Assembly: GCF_001545155.1 (NCBI RefSeq) | Contig: NZ_CP014226.1 | Span: forward strand, 1,772,191-1,836,190 | Reading direction: 5' to 3' | DNA from: Halomonas chromatireducens | GTDB taxonomy: Bacteria; Pseudomonadota; Gammaproteobacteria; Pseudomonadales; Halomonadaceae | DNA: 64,000 nt | Shown: in pieces, positions 8,794-16,795 of the stretch | How positions within the stretch are numbered: the first letter of the stretch is position 1 | Layout of the letters: each line of letters opens with the position of its first letter | Program-made: the position numbers and the translations under genes | The notes under the pieces: model-generated | Databases searched by the model: none | Told to the model about the DNA's origin: nothing | What the model saw: only the letters and a program-made list of their open reading frames with translations

Positions 8794-10179
8794 ATGCAAG
8801 ACGATCTGCTATTCAATCGCCCCCTGGTGGAGAAGTACGACCGTCCGGGGCCGCGCTATACCTCCTATCCCACGGCGCCCCAGTTCCATGCGGCCTTCGC
8901 CGAGGATGACTATCGGGCCGCTGCCGAGCGTAGCAACCGGGTCGCCGCCCCCAAGCCGCTCTCGGTCTATGTGCATATCCCCTTCTGCAAGAGCCTCTGC
9001 TACTACTGTGCGTGCAACAAGATCATCACCCACAATACCGACCGGGCGGCGGAATACCTGGCCTGGCTGAAGCATGAGGTCCAGACCCAGGGGGCGCTGT
9101 TCGACGAGACACGTCGCATGACCCAGCTGCATCTTGGCGGCGGCACACCCACCTACCTGAGCAATACCCAGCTGGGGGAGCTGATGAGGTCGCTGGACGA
9201 GGCTTTCCACTTCGCGCCGGTGGAGGAGCGCGAGTTCTCTCTGGAGGTGGACCCGCGCACGGTGACCCCGGAGCAGATCCATGAGCTCCATGACCTGGGC
9301 TTCAATCGTCTCAGCTTCGGCGTCCAGGACTTCGATCCGGATGTCCAGCAGGCCGTCAATCGCGTGCAGAGCGAGGAGCAGGTGGTGTCGCTGGTCCAGG
9401 CGGCCCGCGATGCCGGCTTCGAATCGATCAGCGTCGACCTGATCTACGGCCTGCCGCTGCAGACGGTGGCGAGCTTCGACACCACCCTGGACAAGATCAT
9501 CGCGCTGCGTCCGGACCGCATCGCCGCCTACAGCTATGCGCACCTGCCGGAGCTGTTCAAGGCCCAGCGGCTGATCCGCCCCGAGGACATGCCGCCGCCG
9601 GAGCGCAAGATGGAGTTGCTGGAATTGACCATTCGGCGCCTGACTGGGGCCGGCTACGTCTATATCGGCATGGATCACTTCGCCCTGCCCGAGGACGAAC
9701 TCTCCCTGGCCAGGGAGAATGGCACCCTGCAGCGTAACTTCCAGGGCTACTCCACCCATGCGGACTGCGACATGATCGGCCTGGGTATCACCTCCATCGG
9801 CAAGGTGGGCGACAGCTACAGCCAGAACGTCAAGGAGACCGCCCAGTATCAGCATCGGCTCGAGGCGGGAAGGCTGCCGGTGATGCGCGGCTATCGTCTC
9901 AACGACGACGACCGGCTGCGTCGCGATGTGATCAATGCCCTGATGTGCCACGGCCGGATCGACTTCGCCGATATCGAGGCCAAGCACGACATCGTCTTCC
10001 GCGACTACTTCGCCGATGCCCTGGCGGAGCTGGCCGAAATGCAGCGCGACGAGCTGATCGACATCCGTGATGAGGCGATCGAGGTGCTGCCGACCGGGCG
10101 ATTGATGATGCGCAACGTGGCCATGGCCTTCGACGCTTATCTGAAGCCCAATGAGGGACGCTTCTCGCGTACCGTCTAA
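8794..10179 (+). CDS. hemN: HemN, oxygen-independent coproporphyrinogen III dehydrogenase
   Basis: A 461-residue radical SAM enzyme that oxidatively decarboxylates coproporphyrinogen III to protoporphyrinogen IX without O2. The motif CKSLCYYCAC at residues 65-74 gives the CxxxCxxC cluster plus the extra HemN cysteine. The N-terminus KYDRPGPRYTSYPTA is the HemN-specific signature that separates it from HemW. ATG 8794 is chosen because upstream starts add residues not found in the family. The enzyme supplies heme for the cytochromes and heme d1 proteins used in denitrification, which fits its place here. Confidence 0.97.
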   Translation: MQDDLLFNRPLVEKYDRPGPRYTSYPTAPQFHAAFAEDDYRAAAERSNRVAAPKPLSVYVHIPFCKSLCYYCACNKIITHNTDRAAEYLAWLKHEVQTQGALFDETRRMTQLHLGGGTPTYLSNTQLGELMRSLDEAFHFAPVEEREFSLEVDPRTVTPEQIHELHDLGFNRLSFGVQDFDPDVQQAVNRVQSEEQVVSLVQAARDAGFESISVDLIYGLPLQTVASFDTTLDKIIALRPDRIAAYSYAHLPELFKAQRLIRPEDMPPPERKMELLELTIRRLTGAGYVYIGMDHFALPEDELSLARENGTLQRNFQGYSTHADCDMIGLGITSIGKVGDSYSQNVKETAQYQHRLEAGRLPVMRGYRLNDDDRLRRDVINALMCHGRIDFADIEAKHDIVFRDYFADALAELAEMQRDELIDIRDEAIEVLPTGRLMMRNVAMAFDAYLKPNEGRFSRTV

Positions 10180-10197
10180 TACGCTCTATGTCATGAC

Positions 10198-10224
10198 AAC
10201 GGCGCCTCGCAGGGCGCCGTTTTT
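10198..10224 (+). terminator. Rho-independent terminator after hemN
   Basis: A GC-rich inverted repeat (AACGGCGCC ... GGCGCCGTT, loop TCGCAG) is followed by a T run. It lies 19 bases beyond the hemN stop codon and between convergent hemN and ytfE. Confidence 0.9.
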
Positions 10225-10241
10225 CATGAGCCAGTAGCGGT

Positions 10242-10898
10242 TCAGGCGGTACGTTCGAACAGCAGGTTGTTCTCCAGATGGATGTGCTGCATCAGGTCTT
10301 CGCGGAACTCGTTGAGACCGGTGTATAGCGCGCGCCAGGTGGTACAGGCGCCTTTGGGTGGGGTGATGTTGTCGGTCAGCGCCATGACTTCGTCGAGATT
10401 CTCGCCGTGATCGTCATGTTCCTGGCGCATGACCGCGATCGGCCCCTTGGCCTGGGCGGCCATGCCGCTTCGCAGCATCGGAAACAGGATCTGCTCCTCC
10501 TTCTGCATGTGGCTCTCCATCTCCTGGAAGATCACCGACAGCAGGTCGGCCAGGCCGTTGGGGCAGGTGTCACGCTCGCCGTGAACGAGCTCCACGCGAC
10601 GCGCCATGCGGATCAGTTCCGGCAGCTGCTGGCGATGTACATCGTGATAGCGGGTCAGGATGTGGTCAATCAGCTCATCATTGCTGGCCGATTGCCAGTC
10701 GCGCTGGTCCGGGTTGCCGGCCGGCAGGGCTTCCAGCGCCGCGACCAAGGCGGCGATATTGGCTCCGGCCTGCTCGGCGGCGGATTGCAGGCTCAGGCGT
10801 CCGCCACAGCAGAAATCGATGCGATTCTGATGAAAGACCCGGGTGGCACCGGGCAGGTCCAGGGCCAGGCGACCGATGGGTTGTTCGAGCAGGCTCAT
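10242..10898 (-). CDS. ytfE: YtfE/DnrN-type di-iron protein for repair of NO-damaged iron-sulfur clusters
   Basis: A 218-residue RIC family protein. The N-terminal ScdA domain has the conserved FCCGG (Cys30, Cys31). The hemerythrin-like C-terminal domain carries the di-iron His and Glu ligands (YHDVHRQQLPEL, EMESHMQKEEQILFP, RQEHDDHGENL, HIHLENNLLFE). These proteins restore iron-sulfur centres after nitrosative stress and may handle NO directly. The promoter is of the sigma-54 class and NorR sites lie upstream, so this gene, rather than a flavorubredoxin, is the local NorR target. It is named dnrN in several denitrifiers. Confidence 0.95.
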   Translation of the reverse strand: MSLLEQPIGRLALDLPGATRVFHQNRIDFCCGGRLSLQSAAEQAGANIAALVAALEALPAGNPDQRDWQSASNDELIDHILTRYHDVHRQQLPELIRMARRVELVHGERDTCPNGLADLLSVIFQEMESHMQKEEQILFPMLRSGMAAQAKGPIAVMRQEHDDHGENLDEVMALTDNITPPKGACTTWRALYTGLNEFREDLMQHIHLENNLLFERTA

Positions 10899-10952
10899 GG
10901 CATATCCTCAAGCAGGGTGGGGGTGTCTGGTCTTGCTTACCTGTACTGGCGT

Positions 10953-10968
10953 TGCAAACCCTGTGCCA
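10953..10968 (-). promoter_or_regulatory. Sigma-54 promoter of ytfE
   Basis: Read on the minus strand the sequence is TGGCACAGGGTTTGCA. It has the -24 TGGCAC and -12 TTGCA elements with exact five-base spacing, a full match to the RpoN consensus. The predicted transcript start near 10942 leaves a leader of about 44 bases before ytfE. The NorR-type sites at 11009-11066 lie about 70-120 bases upstream of that start, normal for enhancer sites. Confidence 0.92.
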
Positions 10969-11008
10969 GACTATTATTCGTTTTATAACAAGGGTCTGTA
11001 TTTTGTGT

Positions 11009-11066
11009 GGTAAAAAAAACCCTGAAAGAATAGGGTATAAATAACCCTGTCACGGTAAAATTCACC
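11009..11066. promoter_or_regulatory. Three NorR enhancer sites (GGT-N7-ACC) between ytfE and norR
   Basis: Three copies of GGT-N7-ACC occur at 11009-11021, 11034-11046 and 11054-11066. NorR recognises GT-N7-AC cores and in E. coli needs three such sites to activate norVW. Here the sites face the sigma-54 promoter of ytfE. The third ends directly before the norR ATG, so NorR binding would also block or limit its own synthesis. Confidence 0.88.
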
Positions 11067-12596
11067 ATGTTGGACGATAGCCTGCTGGCCGATATGGCCG
11101 CCGATCTTCCCAGCGCCGTGCGGCTGCAGCGCCTGGTACGTACCCTTCGCGAGGAGTTTCGCTGCGGCGCGGTGTGCCTGCTGCAACTGCAGCAGGGAAT
11201 CCTCGCCCCCGTGGCAGTCGATGGACTGGTGCGCGAGGCCCTGGGCCGCCGCTTCGAGGTGGCCCGTCATCCCCGGCTGGCGACGATACTGTCCAGTCGC
11301 AGCACCACCTGCTTCCCTCCCGACTCCACCCTGCCCGATCCCTACGATGGCCTGGTGGAGCAGCGGCCCGGTGAACCGCTGCACGTGCATGATTGCATGG
11401 GCATCAGCCTGCACGTCGAGGGCCAGCCCTGGGGCGTGTTGACCCTGGATGCCCTGGTGGCCGGCACCTTCGATGCCAGGGCGCGAGCAGCACTGGCTCG
11501 CTATGCGCTGCTTGCGGAGGCCGCGGTGCGCGTAACGCGCCTGGAGCAGGAGCTTCGGGCCCTGCACATGGCACATCATGGCGATGGGGCGGTTCCGATC
11601 GAGCCCAGCGTCGGTGGGGAGATTCTTGGCCATAGTGCCGCGCTTCGGCGCCTGCTGCAGGAACTCGACGTGGTGGCCGAGTCGGGACTGCCGGTCTTGC
11701 TCAGCGGAGAAACCGGTGTAGGCAAGGAACTGTTCGCCCGGCGCCTGCACCAGCGCTCGTCACGGCGCCAGCAGCCACTGGTGCAGGTCAACTGCGCGGC
11801 ATTGCCCGAGTCGCTGGCCGAGAGCGAGCTGTTCGGACACGTGAAGGGCGCCTTCTCGGGCGCCGTCAGCGACCGGGCGGGGCGCTTCGAGGCGGCCCAT
11901 GGAGGCACCCTGTTCCTCGATGAGGTGGGCGAGCTACCGCTGAGCGTTCAGGCCAAGCTGCTGAGGGCACTGCAGAATGGCGAGGTGCAGCGGCTGGGAG
12001 AGGATACGCCTCGTCAGGTCGATGTGCGTATCCTGGCCGCCACCAATCGGCATCTGGCTGATGGGGTGCGTGACGGACACTTTCGCGCCGATCTCTACCA
12101 TCGCCTCTCGGTCTATCCGGTGGCCATTCCGCCGCTGCGCGAACGCGAAGGGGATGTGCTGGTGCTGGCCGGCCACTTTCTCGAGATCAACCGCACGCGG
12201 CTCGGGGTGCGCAGCCTGCGCCTCTCGCCGGAGGCCGAGCGGGCGCTGTGCAGCTATGCCTGGCCGGGAAACGTACGGGAACTCGAGCATGTCATCAGTC
12301 GGGCGGCAATCAAGGCGCTGGGACAGGGTGCGCGACGCGACGAGATCATCACCCTGGTGCCGGAGTGGCTCGATCTCGCTAGCGGTGCGGCCGTCGATGT
12401 ATCGCAGGGGCGTCAGGTCGAACCGGAAGCCTTGGCGACAGGTGAATCGTTGAAAGCTCAGGTTGCCGCGACCCAGCGACGCGTCATCCGTCATGCCCTG
12501 TCGGTCAGCGACAACAACTGGGCCACGGCCGCGCGACGGCTGGGAGTCGATCCCAGTAATCTACATAAACTTGCGCGCCGTTTAGGGATCAAATAG
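11067..12596 (+). CDS. norR: NorR, NO-responsive sigma-54-dependent activator
   Basis: A 509-residue bacterial enhancer-binding protein. The N-terminal GAF domain (about 1-165) contains the mononuclear iron NO-sensing region with DPYD (91-94) and the His108/Cys110 pair, as in E. coli NorR. The AAA+ domain has Walker A GETGVGK (214-220), the sigma-54 contact loop GAFSGA (261-266, serine in place of the usual threonine) and Walker B TLFLDE (281-286). A Fis-type helix-turn-helix ends the protein. No good ribosome-binding site precedes ATG 11067, which directly follows a NorR site; ATG 11094 is a weaker alternative. Confidence 0.95.
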   Translation: MLDDSLLADMAADLPSAVRLQRLVRTLREEFRCGAVCLLQLQQGILAPVAVDGLVREALGRRFEVARHPRLATILSSRSTTCFPPDSTLPDPYDGLVEQRPGEPLHVHDCMGISLHVEGQPWGVLTLDALVAGTFDARARAALARYALLAEAAVRVTRLEQELRALHMAHHGDGAVPIEPSVGGEILGHSAALRRLLQELDVVAESGLPVLLSGETGVGKELFARRLHQRSSRRQQPLVQVNCAALPESLAESELFGHVKGAFSGAVSDRAGRFEAAHGGTLFLDEVGELPLSVQAKLLRALQNGEVQRLGEDTPRQVDVRILAATNRHLADGVRDGHFRADLYHRLSVYPVAIPPLREREGDVLVLAGHFLEINRTRLGVRSLRLSPEAERALCSYAWPGNVRELEHVISRAAIKALGQGARRDEIITLVPEWLDLASGAAVDVSQGRQVEPEALATGESLKAQVAATQRRVIRHALSVSDNNWATAARRLGVDPSNLHKLARRLGIK

Positions 12597-12613
12597 TTAG
12601 TGCAATGCAAGAG

Positions 12614-12636
12614 GTAGCGTTGAAAATAAACGCTAC
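12614..12636 (+). terminator. Stem-loop after norR, possible terminator
   Basis: GTAGCGTT and AACGCTAC form an eight-base-pair stem with a seven-base A-rich loop, 17 bases after the norR stop. No T run follows, so termination may be Rho-assisted or the hairpin may protect the 3' end. Confidence 0.45.
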
Positions 12637-12707
12637 ATCTGGTGCTTGATAACACCCGGTGAGCTATATATGGTACTCAAGCCCTAGGTTAGGGTAGTGG
12701 CACGAGC

Positions 12708-12721
12708 TTGACACACATCAG
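12708..12721. promoter_or_regulatory. FNR/ANR-type box upstream of ubiT
   Basis: TTGACacacATCAG matches the consensus at 9 of 10 positions, centred about 118 bases before the ubiT ATG. In E. coli the ubiTUV genes are FNR-controlled, which makes the position meaningful. A similar box precedes ubiUV at 29096. Confidence 0.65.
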
Positions 12722-12832
12722 TGCAGACGTGCGGCATCGTGCCTAGGATGGACGGTTCGTCGGCCGCCATGGCCGCAGCCCGATTCATCGGTTCGATCCC
12801 ACTGGCGGGTTCGACCCCACTGGAGAGTAGCA

Positions 12833-13315
12833 ATGCTTCCGTTGCCCCTGTCACTTCTGCCGCGCCCTCCCGCCCCGACCCGCTTGATTCGCGCCATCGA
12901 CCCTCGGGTGCCCCTGACATTCAAGCGCCACGTTATTGAGCCGGTGCTCAATCGCACCTTTGCCGAGCCCCTGGAAGAGGGTGAGTTCGACGCTCTGGAA
13001 GGTCGGCGTATCACGCTGCACGTGGATGATCTGGGCGTTCTGCTGACCTTGACCCTAGAGAATCAGCGGCTGGTGCTGAGCCGCGAGGCCGGTGAGGCGA
13101 CCATCCGGGGCGGCTGGCGCGAGTTCCTCTGTCTCGCCACGCGCCGCGAGGATCCCGACGCCCTGTTCTTTCAGCGCAGGCTGTTGATCGAGGGCGATAC
13201 CGAGCTCGGCCTGATGGTCAAGAACCTGCTGGACAGTCGTGAAGAGGGGCTGGCCCAGGGGCGGCTGGGTGACTGGCTGGTGCGCCTGGAGCGAGTGGCG
13301 CGCCGCGACGATTGA
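12833..13315 (+). CDS. ubiT: UbiT, SCP2-domain factor for oxygen-independent ubiquinone synthesis
   Basis: A 160-residue protein of the YhbT/UbiT family with a lipid-binding SCP2 fold (LTFKRHVIEPVLNRTF near residues 29-44; DPDALFFQRRLLIEGDTELGL at about 107-127). UbiT, with the peptidase-U32 proteins UbiU and UbiV, is needed to make ubiquinone without O2; all three are encoded in this window, although ubiUV lie 14 kb away. ATG 12833 follows TGGAGAG. Denitrification by quinol-fed enzymes such as NarGHI and NorCB (through bc1) needs ubiquinone, which explains the location. Confidence 0.9.
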   Translation: MLPLPLSLLPRPPAPTRLIRAIDPRVPLTFKRHVIEPVLNRTFAEPLEEGEFDALEGRRITLHVDDLGVLLTLTLENQRLVLSREAGEATIRGGWREFLCLATRREDPDALFFQRRLLIEGDTELGLMVKNLLDSREEGLAQGRLGDWLVRLERVARRDD

Positions 13316-13364
13316 GTTTCTTCTTGTTAACGAAAACAGCCTACGCAGGCGGAGATAAGCCGAC

Positions 13365-15476
13365 ATGAGCACTTCCACCAAGGCCGTCAAGACATCCAAT
13401 GAGGTTCCGTTGCAGGTACCCTCCCGTGATATCTGGGACGCCAAGTACCGCCTCAAGGATCGCCATGGCCGGGCGGTCGACAAGGACGTGACAGAGACCT
13501 GGGATCGCGTGGCGCGTGCCCTGGCGGTGGTGGAAGGAGACCAGGCGGACGTCTGGCTGCCGAAGTTTCGCTGGGCCCTGGAAAACGGCGCCATCCCTGC
13601 CGGACGCATCATGTCCAACGCCGGCGCCGAGGACTACAAGCCGGCGGTGAGCCTGATCAACTGCACCGTGTCGCGCACCATCCGCGATTCCATGCACGAC
13701 ATCCTCGACAGCGTGGTGGATGCCGGCATGACCCTCAAGGCGGGCTGTGGCATCGGCTACGAGTTCTCGACCCTGCGCCACAAGGGCGCCTTCGTTTTTG
13801 GCGCCGGTGCCGGTACCAACGGCCCGCTGGCGTTCATGGATATCTACGACAAGATGTGCTTCACGGTGGCCTCCGCCGGTGGGCGCCGCGGCGCCCAGAT
13901 GGGCACCTTTGACGTCGGCCACCCGGACGTGCGCCAGTTCATCGAGGCCAAGCGCGAGGCCGGCCGCCTGCGTCAGTTCAACCTCTCGCTGCTGATTACA
14001 GACGAGTTCATCGAGGCGGTGAAGCAGGATACCGACTGGCCGCTGGCCTTCCCGCTGCATTCCGGTGAAAAGGAGGATGTGAAGCCCGAGGACCTGATCT
14101 ATCGCGACTGGCCGGTGGTCGAGGACGCCTACACCACCGACGACGAGGGCCGCGTGGCCTGTCGTATCGTCGAGGTGATCAAAGCCCGCGAGCTGTGGGA
14201 CACCATCATGAAGTCGACCTACGACTTCGCCGAGCCGGGCTTCATCCTGATCGACCAGGTCAACCGCATGAACAACAACTGGTTCTGCGAGGAGGTCCGG
14301 GCGACCAACCCCTGCGGTGAACAGCCCCTGCCGCCGGAGGGTGCCTGCCTGCTGGGCTCGGTCAACCTGACCCGCTTCGTCATCGACCCCTTCGGCAAGA
14401 AGCCGCGATTCGACTGGGACCGCTACCGCAAGGTGGTGGCGATCTTCACCCGCATGCTCGACAACGTGGTGGAGATCAGCGGCCTGCCGCTTGAAGGCCA
14501 GCGCAAGGAGATCGAGGCCAAGCGCCGTCACGGCATGGGGTTCCTCGGCCTGGGCTCGACACTGACCATGCTCAAGATTCCCTACGGTTCGGCGGAGTCG
14601 CTGGCCTTCACCGAGGAGGTGAGCCGCAACCTGGCCCTCGAGGGCTGGAAGCAGGCGCTGGAGCTCTCTCGCGAGAAGGGCATGGCGCCGATACTGGCCG
14701 AGGACTTCGAAATTACCCCCAAGATGCTGCGCGAGCGGCCGGAACTGGCCAAGGACGGCTACGAAGTGGGCGATAAGGTGCCCGGCCGCATCCTGCATGC
14801 GCGCTACAGCCGCTACATGCAGAAGATCGCCGAACTCGAGCCGGAGCTGGTGGCGGCGCTCTCCGAACACGGCGCGCGTTTCACCCACCATTCGTCCATC
14901 GCGCCCACCGGCACCATCAGCCTCTCCCTGGGTAACAATGCCTCCAACGGTATCGAGCCGTCGTTCTCGCACCGCTACTTCCGCAACGTCATCCAGTCGG
15001 GCAAGAAGACCAAGGAGCAGGTGGAAGTGTGCTCCTTCGAGCTGGCCGCCTACCGCCACTTCATCGCCGCCGACGCGGTGGAGAGCGACCTGCCCGACTA
15101 CTTCATCACCGCCGATGCGGTGACTCCGAAGCAGCACGTGGCGGTCCAGGCGGCGGCCCAGGCCTGGGTCGACTCGGCGATCTCCAAGACGGTCAACGTG
15201 CCCACCGACTTCCCCTTCGAGCAGTTCCAGGATCTCTACCTGGACGCCTACGAGAGCAAGCTCAAGGGCTGTACCACCTTCCGCTTCAACCCGGAAGCTT
15301 TCCAGGGCGTGCTGGTACGCGAGGATGATCTGAAGAACACCACCTATGTCTTCGAGCTGGAAAATGGCGAGACGGTGGAACTGGCGGGCGACGAGAAGGT
15401 TGTCTACGACGGCGAGGAGCACAACGCGGCGAACCTGTATGACGCGTTGAAGGAAGGCACCTATGGAAAGTGGTAA
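13365..15476 (+). CDS. nrdJa: NrdJa, catalytic chain of split adenosylcobalamin-dependent ribonucleotide reductase
   Basis: A 703-residue class II ribonucleotide reductase catalytic chain. It has the finger-loop active-site signature NPCGEQPLPPEGACLLGSVN, the HHSSIAPTGTIS phosphate-binding segment and NVPTDFPFEQF near the C-terminus. It generates its thiyl radical with adenosylcobalamin and needs no O2. The redox-active C-terminal cysteine tail is absent and lies on the next gene (15666), matching the split nrdJa/nrdJb arrangement known in Pseudomonas. GGCGGAG precedes the ATG. Confidence 0.94.
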   Translation: MSTSTKAVKTSNEVPLQVPSRDIWDAKYRLKDRHGRAVDKDVTETWDRVARALAVVEGDQADVWLPKFRWALENGAIPAGRIMSNAGAEDYKPAVSLINCTVSRTIRDSMHDILDSVVDAGMTLKAGCGIGYEFSTLRHKGAFVFGAGAGTNGPLAFMDIYDKMCFTVASAGGRRGAQMGTFDVGHPDVRQFIEAKREAGRLRQFNLSLLITDEFIEAVKQDTDWPLAFPLHSGEKEDVKPEDLIYRDWPVVEDAYTTDDEGRVACRIVEVIKARELWDTIMKSTYDFAEPGFILIDQVNRMNNNWFCEEVRATNPCGEQPLPPEGACLLGSVNLTRFVIDPFGKKPRFDWDRYRKVVAIFTRMLDNVVEISGLPLEGQRKEIEAKRRHGMGFLGLGSTLTMLKIPYGSAESLAFTEEVSRNLALEGWKQALELSREKGMAPILAEDFEITPKMLRERPELAKDGYEVGDKVPGRILHARYSRYMQKIAELEPELVAALSEHGARFTHHSSIAPTGTISLSLGNNASNGIEPSFSHRYFRNVIQSGKKTKEQVEVCSFELAAYRHFIAADAVESDLPDYFITADAVTPKQHVAVQAAAQAWVDSAISKTVNVPTDFPFEQFQDLYLDAYESKLKGCTTFRFNPEAFQGVLVREDDLKNTTYVFELENGETVELAGDEKVVYDGEEHNAANLYDALKEGTYGKW

Positions 15477-15527
15477 GCACTTGTACTTCCAGCTGCCGGT
15501 AGTGAGGTGCGCCGGGGGCACGTCGAA

Positions 15528-15589
15528 GAGGAGGTCCTACGCCATGGGTGGCGTAGGTAGCGTACAGGGATGTATTCACAGCGCCTCCT
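15528..15589. repeat. Dispersed intergenic repeat family A, copy 1 (between nrdJa and nrdJb)
   Basis: This 62-base element starts gaggaggtcctac and ends gcgcctcct, with internal inverted repeats (TACGCCA/TGGCGTA; AGGAGG/CCTCCT). Its last 34 bases are identical to 43419-43452, between norQ and norD. Both copies sit between two genes of one operon in the same orientation. It resembles a REP or small mobile hairpin element; I cannot assign it to a named family. Confidence 0.85.
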
Positions 15590-15665
15590 TGCAGACGTGT
15601 CGCCGGTGCAGCCCCGAGCGAGTGAAGCTGCGCGCCCTTGAATCCTTTTCCGCAGGAGCCCACTG

Positions 15666-16421
15666 ATGGCCGTCGAAATCAAGTCCAAGATCGTCTCCTA
15701 CAGCGTCAAGAAGGCCGTGGAGGAGGTACCGCTCGCGGATGAGAATCCGCTGACGGTGCGCATTCCGTCGCGTCCCGAGGGCACCCTCGAGGCAGTTTCG
15801 GAGAAGATCTCCTACGTTGGCGCCGAAGGGCGCAAGAAGGTCTACCTGCTGGTCTCCTTCATGCCGGTGGAAGGCGTGCTCGACGGCAAGCGAGTGGTGA
15901 TCGAGCGTCCGGTGGAGTTCTTCTTCCCCTCCGGCCAGCTCTCCAGCGAGCATCAGTGGATCACTGCCACCATGCGCAGCCTGTCGCTGGCTGCCCGCGG
16001 CGGCTACGTCACCCAGGCGGTGGCCGACCTGCGCAAGGTGGCCTGGGACAAGGGCCTGGTGCGCTGCGGCATGAACCGCTGGGGAAAGCCCATGTTCCAC
16101 GACTCCGAAGTCGCCGCCATCGCCTGGTCGATCCAGCAGATCCTCTATCGCCGCGGCTTCCTCGACCAGGACGGCAACCAGGTACCGGTGGAGGAACTGG
16201 TCAGCCGCTATGCCCATCGCCTGACCCATGGCCACCCCTGGCAGCCACCCACGCCGGAGGAGGAAGCGAAAGCCGAGCAGCAAGCCAAGGCACTCGCTGC
16301 CGGAGAGAAGGGCGATGGCCCCACGGTGGTCGGCCACTGCCCCGAGTGCCGCGGTGAGCTGATCATGATGGATGGCTGCCCGACCTGCTATGCGGGCTGC
16401 GGCTGGTCCAAGTGCGGCTAA
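15666..16421 (+). CDS. nrdJb: NrdJb, small chain of split adenosylcobalamin-dependent ribonucleotide reductase
   Basis: A 251-residue protein containing the TSCPD-type domain (AARGGYVTQAVADLRKVAW, RCGMNRWGKPMFHDSEVAAIAWSI) that forms the C-terminal part of single-chain NrdJ/NrdZ proteins. Its tail holds two cysteine pairs (CPEC about 220-223; CPTCYAGCGWSKC at the end), which should re-reduce the catalytic cysteines of NrdJa. It is 189 bases after nrdJa, with repeat A in the gap. Together they provide dNTPs regardless of oxygen but dependent on vitamin B12. Confidence 0.9.
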   Translation: MAVEIKSKIVSYSVKKAVEEVPLADENPLTVRIPSRPEGTLEAVSEKISYVGAEGRKKVYLLVSFMPVEGVLDGKRVVIERPVEFFFPSGQLSSEHQWITATMRSLSLAARGGYVTQAVADLRKVAWDKGLVRCGMNRWGKPMFHDSEVAAIAWSIQQILYRRGFLDQDGNQVPVEELVSRYAHRLTHGHPWQPPTPEEEAKAEQQAKALAAGEKGDGPTVVGHCPECRGELIMMDGCPTCYAGCGWSKCG

Positions 16422-16426
16422 AATTC

Positions 16427-16795
16427 ACCTGATTCGCGTAAGACTCTGCAGGCGACTGGCGGAGGCTCCGACGTCGGCGGTATCGCCAGCCTTGGCAACA
16501 CCGCCGGGAGGCCTCCAGTCGCCGATGCGTCGGACCGGAGCTAAAGCTGCTCCAACAGTGTGGTAGTTGCCGACCTTGTTGGAGCGCTGGTTTCCATCGC
16601 GACTGGCGCCGTCAGGCGCCTTGGCGGAGGCGCGGACGTTGGCGGTATCGCCAGCCTTGGCAACACCGCCGGGAGGCCTTCGGCCTCCAGTCGTGATCTA
16701 AAGATACTCCAACAACGGCGTGGCACCGTTGGAGGAGAGGGCAGCTGTTGGAGCGCTCGGTTCGGCGCTCCGAGTTCCCATCGCAACTGGCGCCC
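16427..16795. repeat. Dispersed intergenic repeat family B, long copy
   Basis: The 374 bases between nrdJb and deoR hold no gene but are almost wholly repeat. A 39-base block beginning ggcggtatcgcc occurs at 16476-16514 and again at 16641-16679. Modules TTGGAGCGCT...ACTGGCGCC occur near 16577-16610 and 16748-16793. The left end (acctgattcgcgtaag) and the TTGGAGCGCTCGGTTCGGCG module recur at 38028-38145 after nirN. Several segments are inverted repeats. The element ends at the deoR stop codon. Confidence 0.85.

Noticed and set aside
12698..12713. Possible sigma-54 promoter before ubiT (TGGCACGAGCTTGACA)
   Set aside because: The -12 element would be TTGA with wrong spacing; the overlapping FNR-like box explains the site better.
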